Of a stretch of DNA of 7,057 nucleotides, positions 1 to 5,432 are shown in pieces. Every line of letters begins with the position of its first letter. Within the stretch, counting starts at the first letter, position 1. The translations under genes and the position numbers were made by a program. This DNA is from Alphaproteobacteria bacterium (GTDB lineage Bacteria > Pseudomonadota > Alphaproteobacteria > UBA2136 > UBA6156). Where the stretch lies: the NCBI GenBank assembly GCA_027489415.1, contig JAIXZU010000072.1, positions 1-7,057 of the forward strand, in the 5' to 3' direction. The notes beneath the pieces are model-generated. The model was not told the origin of the DNA. It ran no database searches and saw only the letters and a program-made list of their open reading frames with translations.

Positions 1-670
1 ATGCGGTCCGATGAGCCAGTTACACCGGTGAGTTGGGAACCATCCCCCACAAAACGCGTGGCTGTGACTGTGCCGGAGACTGTAAGGCCCGAGTTGGTAA
101 GTAGCATGGACTGGACGCCTGAGGATACGGAGGTGCCACCAATACGCCAGCGGTGCTGGAATTCCGCCCAGTTGGTGAGGGTTTGGGATTCCACGCCCGT
201 ACCGTAGTTAGTGCCCCAGTAGGTGATTTTATCACCGGTTGAGGTGGGGAAGTTGATGGTCGTGAGGCTGGCGTTGGTGGCGTTGAGGGCACCGCCGACG
301 TTCAGCACATAGGCCGCGTTGGTAAGTGCGCCGATACCAACGTTACCGGTGGCAAAGTTCAGCACAAACGGACGGAAAGCGTTCCAGGTGCCGTAAGTAT
401 CCCCGCTGGCGGTTTGCAGGAGATAGAGGTTGGAGCCGTCGTTGCGCCAGAACGTGCCGAAGCTACCGCCAATGTGACGGTACGAGTTGGCTGACGCGGC
501 GATGATTTCTCCGGAGGTGCGCAGGCCGCCGGTGATATCCAGCTTATAGGTTGTAGACGGTGTGTTGCCGATACCGACGCTGCCGGTGGAGTCGATGCGC
601 AGGCGTTCGGTACCTGCTGTGCTGAAGCCGATGGTGTCCGCGACCGGGTGGTAAATACCGGTGTTGGTGT
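1..670 (-). other. Tail-fibre-like C-terminal segments of the giant protein (about residues 1275-1497)
   Basis: This part contains DDTNTGIYHPVADTIGFSTA, then TERLRIDSTGSVGIG, a second GNVGIG followed by YVLNVGGAL, and finally ATRFVGDGSQLTGV near the window edge. NTGIY.P..D...F.T.G.ERLRID..G.VGIG and FVGDGS.LTG strings are characteristic of phage tail fibres and secreted relatives that often end in a Peptidase_S74 self-cleaving chaperone. The chaperone itself would lie left of base 1, so it is an expectation only. No repeat copies of the C1q or PDAIMC type occur here. Confidence 0.7.
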
Positions 671-3600
671 CGTCCACCCAGTTGTAGCCGGGGATGGCGG
701 CGGTGTCCGTTGAGGCAACGCTGACGCGGGTGGAGGAGATGCCGTTGAGGGTTGTGACGCTGATGCCGGGGGTGACGAGGCGGCCGGTGGAGTCAATATA
801 CCCGGTTGTGGTGCCTGCCGTTGTGATACTGATGAAGCCGGAGCTATTGGCTTGCAGGCTTGTGGTGGAGGAGAGGATACGGGTGTAGGTGTCCGAATTA
901 TTATTCGTGCCCAGGAAGTTAAAAGCCTGGCCTGCGGCGTAGAGGCTGGAAATGGTTGCGGAGTCGCAGCTCGAGCTCCAGGTGGACCAGGTGTTTGTGC
1001 CTGCTGTGGCTTGCTGGGATGCGTTAAAAGTACCGTTTGCGTTAAAGATTACCCTGAAGACGTTAGGCCCGTTATAGGTTTGGTAGCGCGGAAGGTTTGC
1101 GGTATCCACTGACAAGTAAAGCACATTATTCGTGCACATGATGGCGTCCGGCCAGGTTGATACCATGGTTGTGGTGCTGACGGCATCCTGGAACTGGCGG
1201 TTGACCCAGTTGGTGCCGTTGTAGACGAGCAGGCTGTTATTGACAGGGCTGGAGAGAGTAACGTCCGTGAGGCTGGCGAGGGCGGTGACGCCTGCGCCTG
1301 TGCCGGAGACAAGGCCGTTGCCGGAGGCGATGAGGGAGCCTGCAAAATATGTATAAATTGAACTGCCTTGCACGGTTGTATTATCTGTAAATACAAAGAG
1401 TTCGAGGTAATCCGTACTACCGTTCATGTAAATTATCTGGACCCCTGGAGCAAAGGTTCGCATTGTACCTGACGGAAGATATGTGCCGCTGTAGCCCAGT
1501 ACAGCCCCATTTTTATAGATACCACCATAGCAGTTTGCTGTTGTGCCACAATAAAGCTGGCCGACGACGAGGTAATACCCTGCTACAGTCGGAGTAAACC
1601 GTGAGTTACTGAAATTGCCATAGGTATCAAAGTCCTCGGTTGTGAAGGTTACTTTTGTCCATGTGTTGGCAGTAATTGTTTGGTCAGTCCCGTTTCTATG
1701 TGCACGGAAGGCTGGTACGTTTGTGGGCGAGGTTGACGAAAGCGAGCTTACAGAGATGCCGTTAATAGTAGTCGTTGAAACGTTCGTCACCGATACTGAT
1801 AAACCACTTAAATAAGGAAGATAACTTTGAGCACTGCTGAGGTAGCCCCAGGTGGTGCCTGCTGTGGTGAGGCTTACCACGCTGGTTGTGCTGTTGGCGG
1901 TGACGGAGAGAGTGCCGGAGGTTAGGCGGTCCCCCAGTGCGGTGCTGCCTGTGCCGTTACCGCCGATGAAGTTATAAGCCCTTCCTTCAGCATAGAGTGT
2001 ACTGATTGATTTGGCGGAGGTGACACAGTCTTCGGTTGAGGCTCCCGTGTTGTTGGCATAGGTACCTGATGAATTGTACTGAATCATCACGCGTGCCGCT
2101 GAACTATCAACTGGGAGAGCGTATTGAACCACACCGTCCGAACCGCGATATTGAAGGTAATAGTAGCGCCTTTCGCTTGAACTGTTGATACACATGATGG
2201 CATCAGGGAAGGAGGTTAGCATTGTTGAGGTGCTGACAGTGTCCTGGACTAACCGATTGACCCAGCTAGTGCCGTTATAAACGAGGATACTATTTGAGAC
2301 TGGGCTGGAGAGAGTGACGTCCGTGAGGCTGGCGAGGGCTGTGACACCTGCGCCAGTGCTGGAGACAAGGCCGTTGCCTGAGGCGATAAGAGAGCCAGTT
2401 AGATAAGTTACTGAACCAAGTGCGTTGACTGTTTGGGCGACTGTGGAATAGCCCCAGAGTTCGACGTAATCCGTCGTGCCGTTCATGTAGAGTACTCCGG
2501 AGGACTGGACGGTGAGACCTGCGGTATTACTTCCAGCGTAGAACTCCTGGGTACCATTTTTGTAGATACCGGCGTAGCAGCCGCCGCTGGTATCGCATGA
2601 AACTGAGCCGGCGAAGAAGTAATAACCGGCTACTGTTGGAGTGAAGCGGCTGGTTGAGGTGTTGTAGTTACTATATGTGTCGAACGATTCGGCGGGAAGG
2701 GTTATTTTGGTCCACGTGCTGGCGCTGAGTGACTGACTTGCGCCACTTTTTGTGGCCTTAAAAGTGGGAACATTAGTTGGTGAGGCTGAAGCGAGTGAGC
2801 TGACGGCAATACCATTGATTGTGGTTGCTGAAATATTGGTTGCTGAGACAGCATTTGAACTGATATTTGGAATGTAGCTGGCTGTACTGCCGAGGTAGCC
2901 CCATGTTGTGCCTGCGGTGGTGAGGCTGACGACGCTGGTGGTGCTGTTAACTGTTACAGATGTGGTGCCGGAGGTGATAGCAAAGCCAAGGCCGCCCGAG
3001 GCTGCCAAGGCTTCCCACCTGCTGCTGGTACCGTTGTAGGTGAGCACCGTGCCAGAGGTGGGGGCGCTGACGTTGACGTCAGTTAGGCCGCTCAGTGCGG
3101 TGGCGCCGGTGCTACCAGAGCTGCCGATAGCGTTAATAAGGGCCCCCTGGAAAAACGTGTAGCTTATACCGCCGTTGATGGTGGTTCCGCCATTGTTGAC
3201 GACTACGGCTGTTAAATAGTCGCTCGTGCCGTTCATATCCACCACCATAACCACGTTTGCGAGCTGGTTGGCGCCATAGCCATGACCACCGCCAATTTGG
3301 GTGCCGTTTTTCAGAAGCACATTAGTACAGTAGCCGGTGGAAGGGGTGCAGTAGGCACTATAGGTTATTAGGTATTTGCCAGGAATTGTGGGGGTGAAGC
3401 GGTCTGTTGAGAGGTCAAAATTATTGTTGGTGTCGTAGAGTTCGGTTGTCCAGTCAATAGCTGTTGCCACGTTATCTGAAACCGTTTGGTTGGTACCATT
3501 GCGGTTTACGGCAAAGGCTACCTGAGAACCTGAAATAAGACTGGAAACTGATACCGGATTCCACCTTACGCCGTTGTACTGAAGTACAGAGCCCAAGGAC

Positions 3601-4493
3601 GGGTTAGTGGCTGTGACAAAACTGCTTGCAGATGTGCCGTTGATGGCGTTGGTGCTCAAGTTAGGTATGTAACTAGCGGTAGTGCCGAGGTAGCCCCATG
3701 TGGTGCCTGCTGTGGTTAGACTGACGACGCTGGTGGTGCTGTTGGCAGTGACGGAGAGCGTGCCGGAGGTGAGGCGGTCCCCCATCGCGGAGCCTCCCCC
3801 TGCCCCCGTGTTGCCGATAAAGTTGAAGGCTTTGCTTTCCGCATAAAGGGTGGTTATTGTGCGGTTTGCGCAGGAAACGGTGCCGTCGAAAGATGTTTCG
3901 TGGAAGCTGCCATCCGAATTAAAGCTGATATAGGCGTTGATGGCGGTGTATTGGTTGTCTGTCGGTTTATAGTAGTAGCGGTTATCGCCATTCCAAGGGG
4001 CGGCGGTGAGATAGACTATTATTAAACCATCATAGAAGTTCGTGTTGCCGGTGAGTTGACACATGATGGCGTCCGGCCAGTTCGGGACCATTGTGGTTGT
4101 GCCGGAAATGACGGTGGCTGAGGCACCCAACGAGCTAACCGCCATACCGTTGATGGTTGTCGCAGTGATATTGGTGGTTGAGATGGCGTTTGAGCTGAAA
4201 TTAGGGAGGTAGGAGGCGTTGCTGCGGAGGTAGCCCCATGTGGTGCCGGTGGTGGTGAGGCTGATGTTGTTGGTGGTGAGGCCGGCGGTGAGTTCGAGGT
4301 CCCCCGCCGTCGTTAATGACGGGGCGTAGGTGGGACAGCCGATGTCCCCCCGCGATGCTTCGCCGATGCAAAGGCGATTGGCGTTGACGCCGAGGGTGGT
4401 GGAGATGTTCGCGATGGCGCCCCAGTCCTGTGCGAATGGCGCTGAAAGCGTGGCGAGCACGAGCAACAGCAGGCATGACAGGAATTGGCGCAT
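1..4493 (-). CDS. Giant secreted modular fibre protein with C1q-like and phage tail-fibre-like modules (C-terminus outside window)
   Basis: An uninterrupted frame of 1,497 codons starts with ATG at 4493 and is still open at base 1. The N-terminus (MRQFLSCLLLLVLATLSA...) is a typical signal peptide: an Arg, then a Leu-rich core, with cleavage probably near Ala21. The mature protein is rich in Thr, Ser, Asn and Gly. Modules in order are linker repeat 1 (Trp86), PDAIMC module 1 (130-227), linker 2 (Trp266), C1q 1 (325-453), TDV linker 1, linker 3 (Trp531), C1q 2 (574-703), TDV 2, PDAIMC 2 (752-844), linker 4 (Trp882), C1q 3 (925-1055), TDV 3, PDAIMC 3 (1104-1195), linker 5 (about 1230) and tail-fibre-like segments to residue 1497. 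C1q and tail-fibre folds usually trimerise, so I infer a trimeric extracellular fibre for adhesion or prey/host contact. The ribosome binding site is weak (GTGGA). An in-frame GTG at 4505 is possible, but ATG 4493 gives the cleaner signal peptide. The reading frame is certain; the role is not. Confidence 0.92.
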   Translation of the reverse strand, partial: MRQFLSCLLLLVLATLSAPFAQDWGAIANISTTLGVNANRLCIGEASRGDIGCPTYAPSLTTAGDLELTAGLTTNNISLTTTGTTWGYLRSNASYLPNFSSNAISTTNITATTINGMAVSSLGASATVISGTTTMVPNWPDAIMCQLTGNTNFYDGLIIVYLTAAPWNGDNRYYYKPTDNQYTAINAYISFNSDGSFHETSFDGTVSCANRTITTLYAESKAFNFIGNTGAGGGSAMGDRLTSGTLSVTANSTTSVVSLTTAGTTWGYLGTTASYIPNLSTNAINGTSASSFVTATNPSLGSVLQYNGVRWNPVSVSSLISGSQVAFAVNRNGTNQTVSDNVATAIDWTTELYDTNNNFDLSTDRFTPTIPGKYLITYSAYCTPSTGYCTNVLLKNGTQIGGGHGYGANQLANVVMVVDMNGTSDYLTAVVVNNGGTTINGGISYTFFQGALINAIGSSGSTGATALSGLTDVNVSAPTSGTVLTYNGTSSRWEALAASGGLGFAITSGTTSVTVNSTTSVVSLTTAGTTWGYLGSTASYIPNISSNAVSATNISATTINGIAVSSLASASPTNVPTFKATKSGASQSLSASTWTKITLPAESFDTYSNYNTSTSRFTPTVAGYYFFAGSVSCDTSGGCYAGIYKNGTQEFYAGSNTAGLTVQSSGVLYMNGTTDYVELWGYSTVAQTVNALGSVTYLTGSLIASGNGLVSSTGAGVTALASLTDVTLSSPVSNSILVYNGTSWVNRLVQDTVSTSTMLTSFPDAIMCINSSSERRYYYLQYRGSDGVVQYALPVDSSAARVMIQYNSSGTYANNTGASTEDCVTSAKSISTLYAEGRAYNFIGGNGTGSTALGDRLTSGTLSVTANSTTSVVSLTTAGTTWGYLSSAQSYLPYLSGLSVSVTNVSTTTINGISVSSLSSTSPTNVPAFRAHRNGTDQTITANTWTKVTFTTEDFDTYGNFSNSRFTPTVAGYYLVVGQLYCGTTANCYGGIYKNGAVLGYSGTYLPSGTMRTFAPGVQIIYMNGSTDYLELFVFTDNTTVQGSSIYTYFAGSLIASGNGLVSGTGAGVTALASLTDVTLSSPVNNSLLVYNGTNWVNRQFQDAVSTTTMVSTWPDAIMCTNNVLYLSVDTANLPRYQTYNGPNVFRVIFNANGTFNASQQATAGTNTWSTWSSSCDSATISSLYAAGQAFNFLGTNNNSDTYTRILSSTTSLQANSSGFISITTAGTTTGYIDSTGRLVTPGISVTTLNGISSTRVSVASTDTAAIPGYNWVDDTNTGIYHPVADTIGFSTAGTERLRIDSTGSVGIGNTPSTTYKLDITGGLRTSGEIIAASANSYRHIGGSFGTFWRNDGSNLYLLQTASGDTYGTWNAFRPFVLNFATGNVGIGALTNAAYVLNVGGALNATNASLTTINFPTSTGDKITYWGTNYGTGVESQTLTNWAEFQHRWRIGGTSVSSGVQSMLLTNSGLTVSGTVTATRFVGDGSQLTGVTGSSDR
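909..1184 (-). repeat. PDAIMC...NFIG module, copy 3 (residues 1104-1195)
   Basis: It opens with VSTTTMVSTWPDAIMC (Cys1120), has an RYQTYNGPNVFRVIF middle and ends with SSCDSATISSLYAAGQAFNFLG. It matches the ends of copies 1 and 2 strongly and the centre weakly. After it the protein changes from repeat mosaic to tail-fibre-like sequence. Confidence 0.7.
1329..1721 (-). repeat. C1q-like domain, copy 3 (residues 925-1055)
   Basis: About 131 residues, from NVPAFRAHRNGTDQTI to YTYFAGSLIA. Landmarks are WTKVTFTTEDFDTYGNF, RFTPTVAGYYLVVGQLYC, GGIYKNGAVLGY, YMNGSTDYLELF and FAGSLI. The Cys pair is Cys-x5-Cys (CGTTANC). By eye the DNA here is more AT-rich than the linker modules on either side, which fits a separately acquired or exchanged cassette. 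Confidence 0.75.
1962..2240 (-). repeat. PDAIMC...NFIG module, copy 2 (residues 752-844)
   Basis: It opens with VSTSTMLTSFPDAIMC (Cys768), continues with SSERRYYYLQYRGSDG and ends with EDCVTSAKSISTLYAEGRAYNFIG. It keeps the two framing cysteines and the terminal LYAE-x-(K/R)-A-(F/Y)-NFIG signature. It lies directly between TDV linker 2 and GTTWGYL linker 4. Confidence 0.7.
2385..2774 (-). repeat. C1q-like domain, copy 2 (residues 574-703)
   Basis: About 130 residues, from NVPTFKATKSGASQSL to TYLTGSLIA. Landmarks are WTKITLPAESFDTYSNYN, RFTPTVAGYYFFAGSVSC, AGIYKNGTQEF, YMNGTTDYVELWGY and LTGSLI. The Cys pair is Cys-x5-Cys (CDTSGGC). It is clearly homologous to copy 3 along its whole length, including the WTK and IYKNG positions. 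Confidence 0.75.
3135..3521 (-). repeat. C1q-like domain, copy 1 (residues 325-453)
   Basis: About 129 residues with the C1q/TNF-like jelly-roll pattern: VAFAVNRNGTNQTV start, a central RFTPTIPGKYLITYSAYC, then LLKNGTQIGGG, DMNGTSDYL and SYTFFQGALI at the end. The Phe/Tyr-rich RFTP..PG.Y and F.G..L positions are typical C1q landmarks. A Cys-x6-Cys pair (YCTPSTGYC) sits in the strand before LLKNG. This copy is the most diverged of the three and is not followed by a PDAIMC module. The assignment rests on pattern recognition without a profile search. Confidence 0.7.
3813..4106 (-). repeat. PDAIMC...NFIG module, copy 1 (residues 130-227)
   Basis: An unnamed module that I do not recognise. It opens with TTTMVPNWPDAIMC (Cys145), has a Tyr-rich middle (DNRYYYKP) and closes with VSCANRTITTLYAESKAFNFIG. 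Two cysteines frame about 60 residues. Similar modules recur at 1962-2240 and 909-1184. Unlike those copies, this one is not preceded by a C1q domain, only by linker repeat 1. Confidence 0.7.
4431..4493 (-). other. Signal peptide of the fibre protein
   Basis: Residues 1-21 show a short basic start (Met-Arg-Gln), an unbroken hydrophobic core (CLLLLVLATL) and a small-residue end (SAPFA) before the polar QDWG. Cleavage after Ala21 is likely, although Pro at -3 is not ideal. It indicates Sec export, so this is not an ordinary cytoplasmically assembled phage tail fibre. The early Cys7 sits too close to the start to be a lipobox. Confidence 0.75.
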
Positions 4494-4565
4494 TAGGTGG
4501 TCCACGTTCTTATTACTTTTGTCCTCTGCCACAAGTTTTCCCTAATGGGGAGTATTTGAAGCAAA

Positions 4566-4593
4566 ATTATGCATTAAACCGCAATGAAGCCAA
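4566..4593 (-). promoter_or_regulatory. Possible promoter for the fibre gene
   Basis: On the minus strand, TTGGCT (4593-4588) is followed after 16 bases by CATAAT (4571-4566). The -10 box matches five of six consensus bases, but the -35 box matches only three. It would give a 5' leader of about 65-70 bases before the ATG at 4493. Tentative. Confidence 0.35.
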
Positions 4594-4599
4594 GGTGAG

Positions 4600-4617
4600 T
4601 ATGACATTTATGACATT
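4600..4617. repeat. Tandem 9-bp direct repeat TATGACATT x2
   Basis: Two exact adjacent copies of TATGACATT lie at 4600-4608 and 4609-4617, in the divergent region between the fibre gene and the 84-codon gene. A partial third match (TATGAT) starts at 4622. The position, just upstream of the possible fibre promoter and upstream of the plus-strand gene, suits a regulator binding site, but this is inference from location only. Confidence 0.4.
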
Positions 4618-4721
4618 CACGTATGATGTTTGGTTGCTGCCGCTTGCGATTGTGCTGTGCAACATTTTTGAGGTTAGGGCGTTACCATGATGAACCAGAA
4701 CCAATTCAAAAGGAGAGGCAC

Positions 4722-4976
4722 ATGGCAAGTTATTTACCGAATGCGGGTATGGAGAGTATCCGGCAGCTTTTGCGAGACGAAGAGGGCTTTTTACGCCGCG
4801 CCGGAGCGCGGGAATTTACGCAGGCCGTGCTTTACTTTCGTAGCATGGCGGCCAAGGCGACCACCCCGCAGGCCCGCGATTTTTATGCGGACCGCGCGAA
4901 CCAGTTCAGTTTGCGGGCCGTGCAAAGTGGTGGGTTTGGTGGGGTAACCCCACGCAGGATAACTGCCAACGGATAA
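4722..4976 (+). CDS. Hypothetical protein, 84 residues
   Basis: I do not recognise this protein. ATG at 4722 is preceded by AAGGAGAGG with good spacing (AGGAG ends 6 bases before the start). The longer in-frame version from 4623 lacks such a site and adds a Cys/Leu-rich tail unlike the rest. The product has no signal peptide and looks soluble and helical, with alternating charged and hydrophobic residues (IRQLLRDEEGFLRRAGAREF, then LYFRSMAAKA and FYADRANQFSLRA). The last 15 residues are Gly/Thr-rich and probably unstructured. It is a single-gene unit: the divergent fibre gene lies upstream and a terminator begins 5 bases after the stop. It shares a faint R-x-M-A...PQ...F...AN pattern with the next gene's product. 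Confidence 0.72.
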   Translation: MASYLPNAGMESIRQLLRDEEGFLRRAGAREFTQAVLYFRSMAAKATTPQARDFYADRANQFSLRAVQSGGFGGVTPRRITANG

Positions 4977-4981
4977 CCTCC

Positions 4982-5003
4982 AGCCGCCAAATGGCGGCTT
5001 TTT
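4982..5003 (+). terminator. Rho-independent terminator after the 84-residue gene
   Basis: A perfect 7-bp stem AGCCGCC/GGCGGCT with an AAAT loop is followed by a run of five T (4999-5003). It begins 5 bases after the TAA stop. Confidence 0.85.
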
Positions 5004-5025
5004 GATGGAACAGGCGTTTTGAGGA

Positions 5026-5054
5026 TTGAACGAAGCGGCGGGGTTGGGCATAGT
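5026..5054 (+). promoter_or_regulatory. Possible sigma-70 promoter for the 107-residue gene
   Basis: TTGAAC (5026-5031) is followed after 17 bases by CATAGT (5049-5054); each box matches four of six consensus bases. It lies just after the preceding terminator and 35 bases before the ATG at 5090, so a separate transcript is plausible. The boxes alone are weak evidence. Confidence 0.4.
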
Positions 5055-5089
5055 AAAGCACCGTGACCCTTTTTTGATGGAGTGAGGCT

Positions 5090-5413
5090 ATGACAGGCAC
5101 TTCGGTTAGATTTGACGACAAGGTTGTCAGCATTTTTATGAAACCTGGCGACTGGGAGCGAGATGCTGAATGGAGCCAAGAAGACAAAGATTATGTGGTG
5201 ATGATTTACGCCATGATGAAAAAGGCATTTTTTGTGGCTGCGTCTCGCAGGCAATGCCTGATTTTGGCGGCGGCGCTGCGTGACATGGCACGGCACTACC
5301 CGCAGGACGGCTATTTTTTCTGTAAGTGGGCCAACGAAATTGACCAAATTGCCGATGAACCGGGGCGCGTGCCGTACCGGAGTTCCGAATTGAAAAGCCC
5401 CGCATCAGGATGA
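5090..5413 (+). CDS. Hypothetical protein, 107 residues
   Basis: I do not recognise this protein. The ATG at 5090 follows GGAGTGAGG (GGAG ends 7 bases upstream). The product has no signal peptide. It opens with an acidic segment (WERDAEWSQEDKDYVVMIYA) and continues with a probable helical part (MMKKAFFVAASRRQCLILAA, then LRDMARHYPQDGYFFCKWAN). It has two Cys and several aromatic residues, which suggests a small soluble domain. The final residues (KSPASG) and the stop are encoded inside a terminator hairpin, so they may not be functionally constrained. The gene is convergent with the 216-residue gene and separated from the previous gene by a terminator, so it is probably monocistronic. Confidence 0.72.
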   Translation: MTGTSVRFDDKVVSIFMKPGDWERDAEWSQEDKDYVVMIYAMMKKAFFVAASRRQCLILAAALRDMARHYPQDGYFFCKWANEIDQIADEPGRVPYRSSELKSPASG

Positions 5414-5425
5414 TGCGGGGCTTTT
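5393..5425. terminator. Bidirectional terminator between convergent genes
   Basis: A perfect 15-bp inverted repeat AAAAGCCCCGCATCA (5393-5407) and TGATGCGGGGCTTTT (5411-5425) has a GGA loop. The T run extends to 5427 on the plus strand, and the leading A run gives a shorter U run on the minus strand. It can terminate the 107-residue gene rightward and, 8 bases past its stop, the 216-residue gene leftward. The stop codon of the rightward gene (TGA, 5411-5413) is the first triplet of the downstream stem arm. Confidence 0.92.
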
Positions 5426-5432
5426 TTGATTT

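Larger units (their letters stand above)
1208..3095 (-). repeat. Three TDV/YNGTSW linker repeats
   Basis: Short linkers of about 25 residues follow each C1q domain: SGLTDVNVSAPTSGTVLTYN (about 3012-3095), SLTDVTLSSPVSNSILVYNG (about 2268-2340) and SLTDVTLSSPVNNSLLVYNG (about 1208-1284). Copies 2 and 3 are near-identical at DNA level; the plus-strand word acgtccgtgaggctggcgag occurs in both. Such LTDV..SSP..G..L.YNG segments are common between domains of tail-fibre-like proteins, to my knowledge. A related QYNGVRWNP sequence precedes C1q copy 1. Confidence 0.7.
775..4265 (-). repeat. Five interspersed GTTWGYL linker repeats (about 40 codons each)
   Basis: The core unit reads roughly SGTLSVTANSTTSVVSL followed by TTAGTTWGYLGTTASYIPN. 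Copies lie near 4196-4265 (first, partial N-terminal half), 3658-3783, 2860-2985, 1803-1935 and 775-895 (last, diverged to TTAGTTTGYI). The aligned Trp codons encode residues 86, 266, 531 and 882, with Thr1230 in the last copy. Spacings are therefore 180, 265, 351 and 348 residues. Copies 2 to 4 are very alike at DNA level (plus-strand word gaggtagcccca). They separate the globular modules, like shaft segments between knobs. Confidence 0.8.

Noticed and set aside
359..1396. Several 60-145-codon frames on both strands inside the fibre gene
   Set aside because: All lie out of frame with the continuous 1,497-codon reading frame and have Pro/Ser/Ala-biased low-complexity translations without ribosome binding sites.
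775..4265. CRISPR-like or diversity-generating-retroelement reading of the repeated DNA
   Set aside because: Repeat spacing is irregular and long, the repeats are in-frame coding modules, and no reverse transcriptase or template repeat is visible in the window.
1..4493. Interpretation as part of an active prophage tail operon
   Set aside because: The neighbouring genes include no phage structural, lysis or integration genes, and the protein has a signal peptide; the phage likeness is limited to its modules.
4687..4947. 86-codon frame starting MMNQNQFKRR upstream of the 84-residue gene
   Set aside because: It overlaps the 4722-4976 gene in another frame, is unusually rich in Arg, Pro, Cys and Trp, and lacks the AAGGAGAGG site that serves the 4722 start.
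4883..5405. Minus-strand frames of 86-154 codons opposite the two small genes
   Set aside because: They cross both terminators and the intergenic region, have no convincing ribosome binding site, and are opposite well-supported plus-strand genes.
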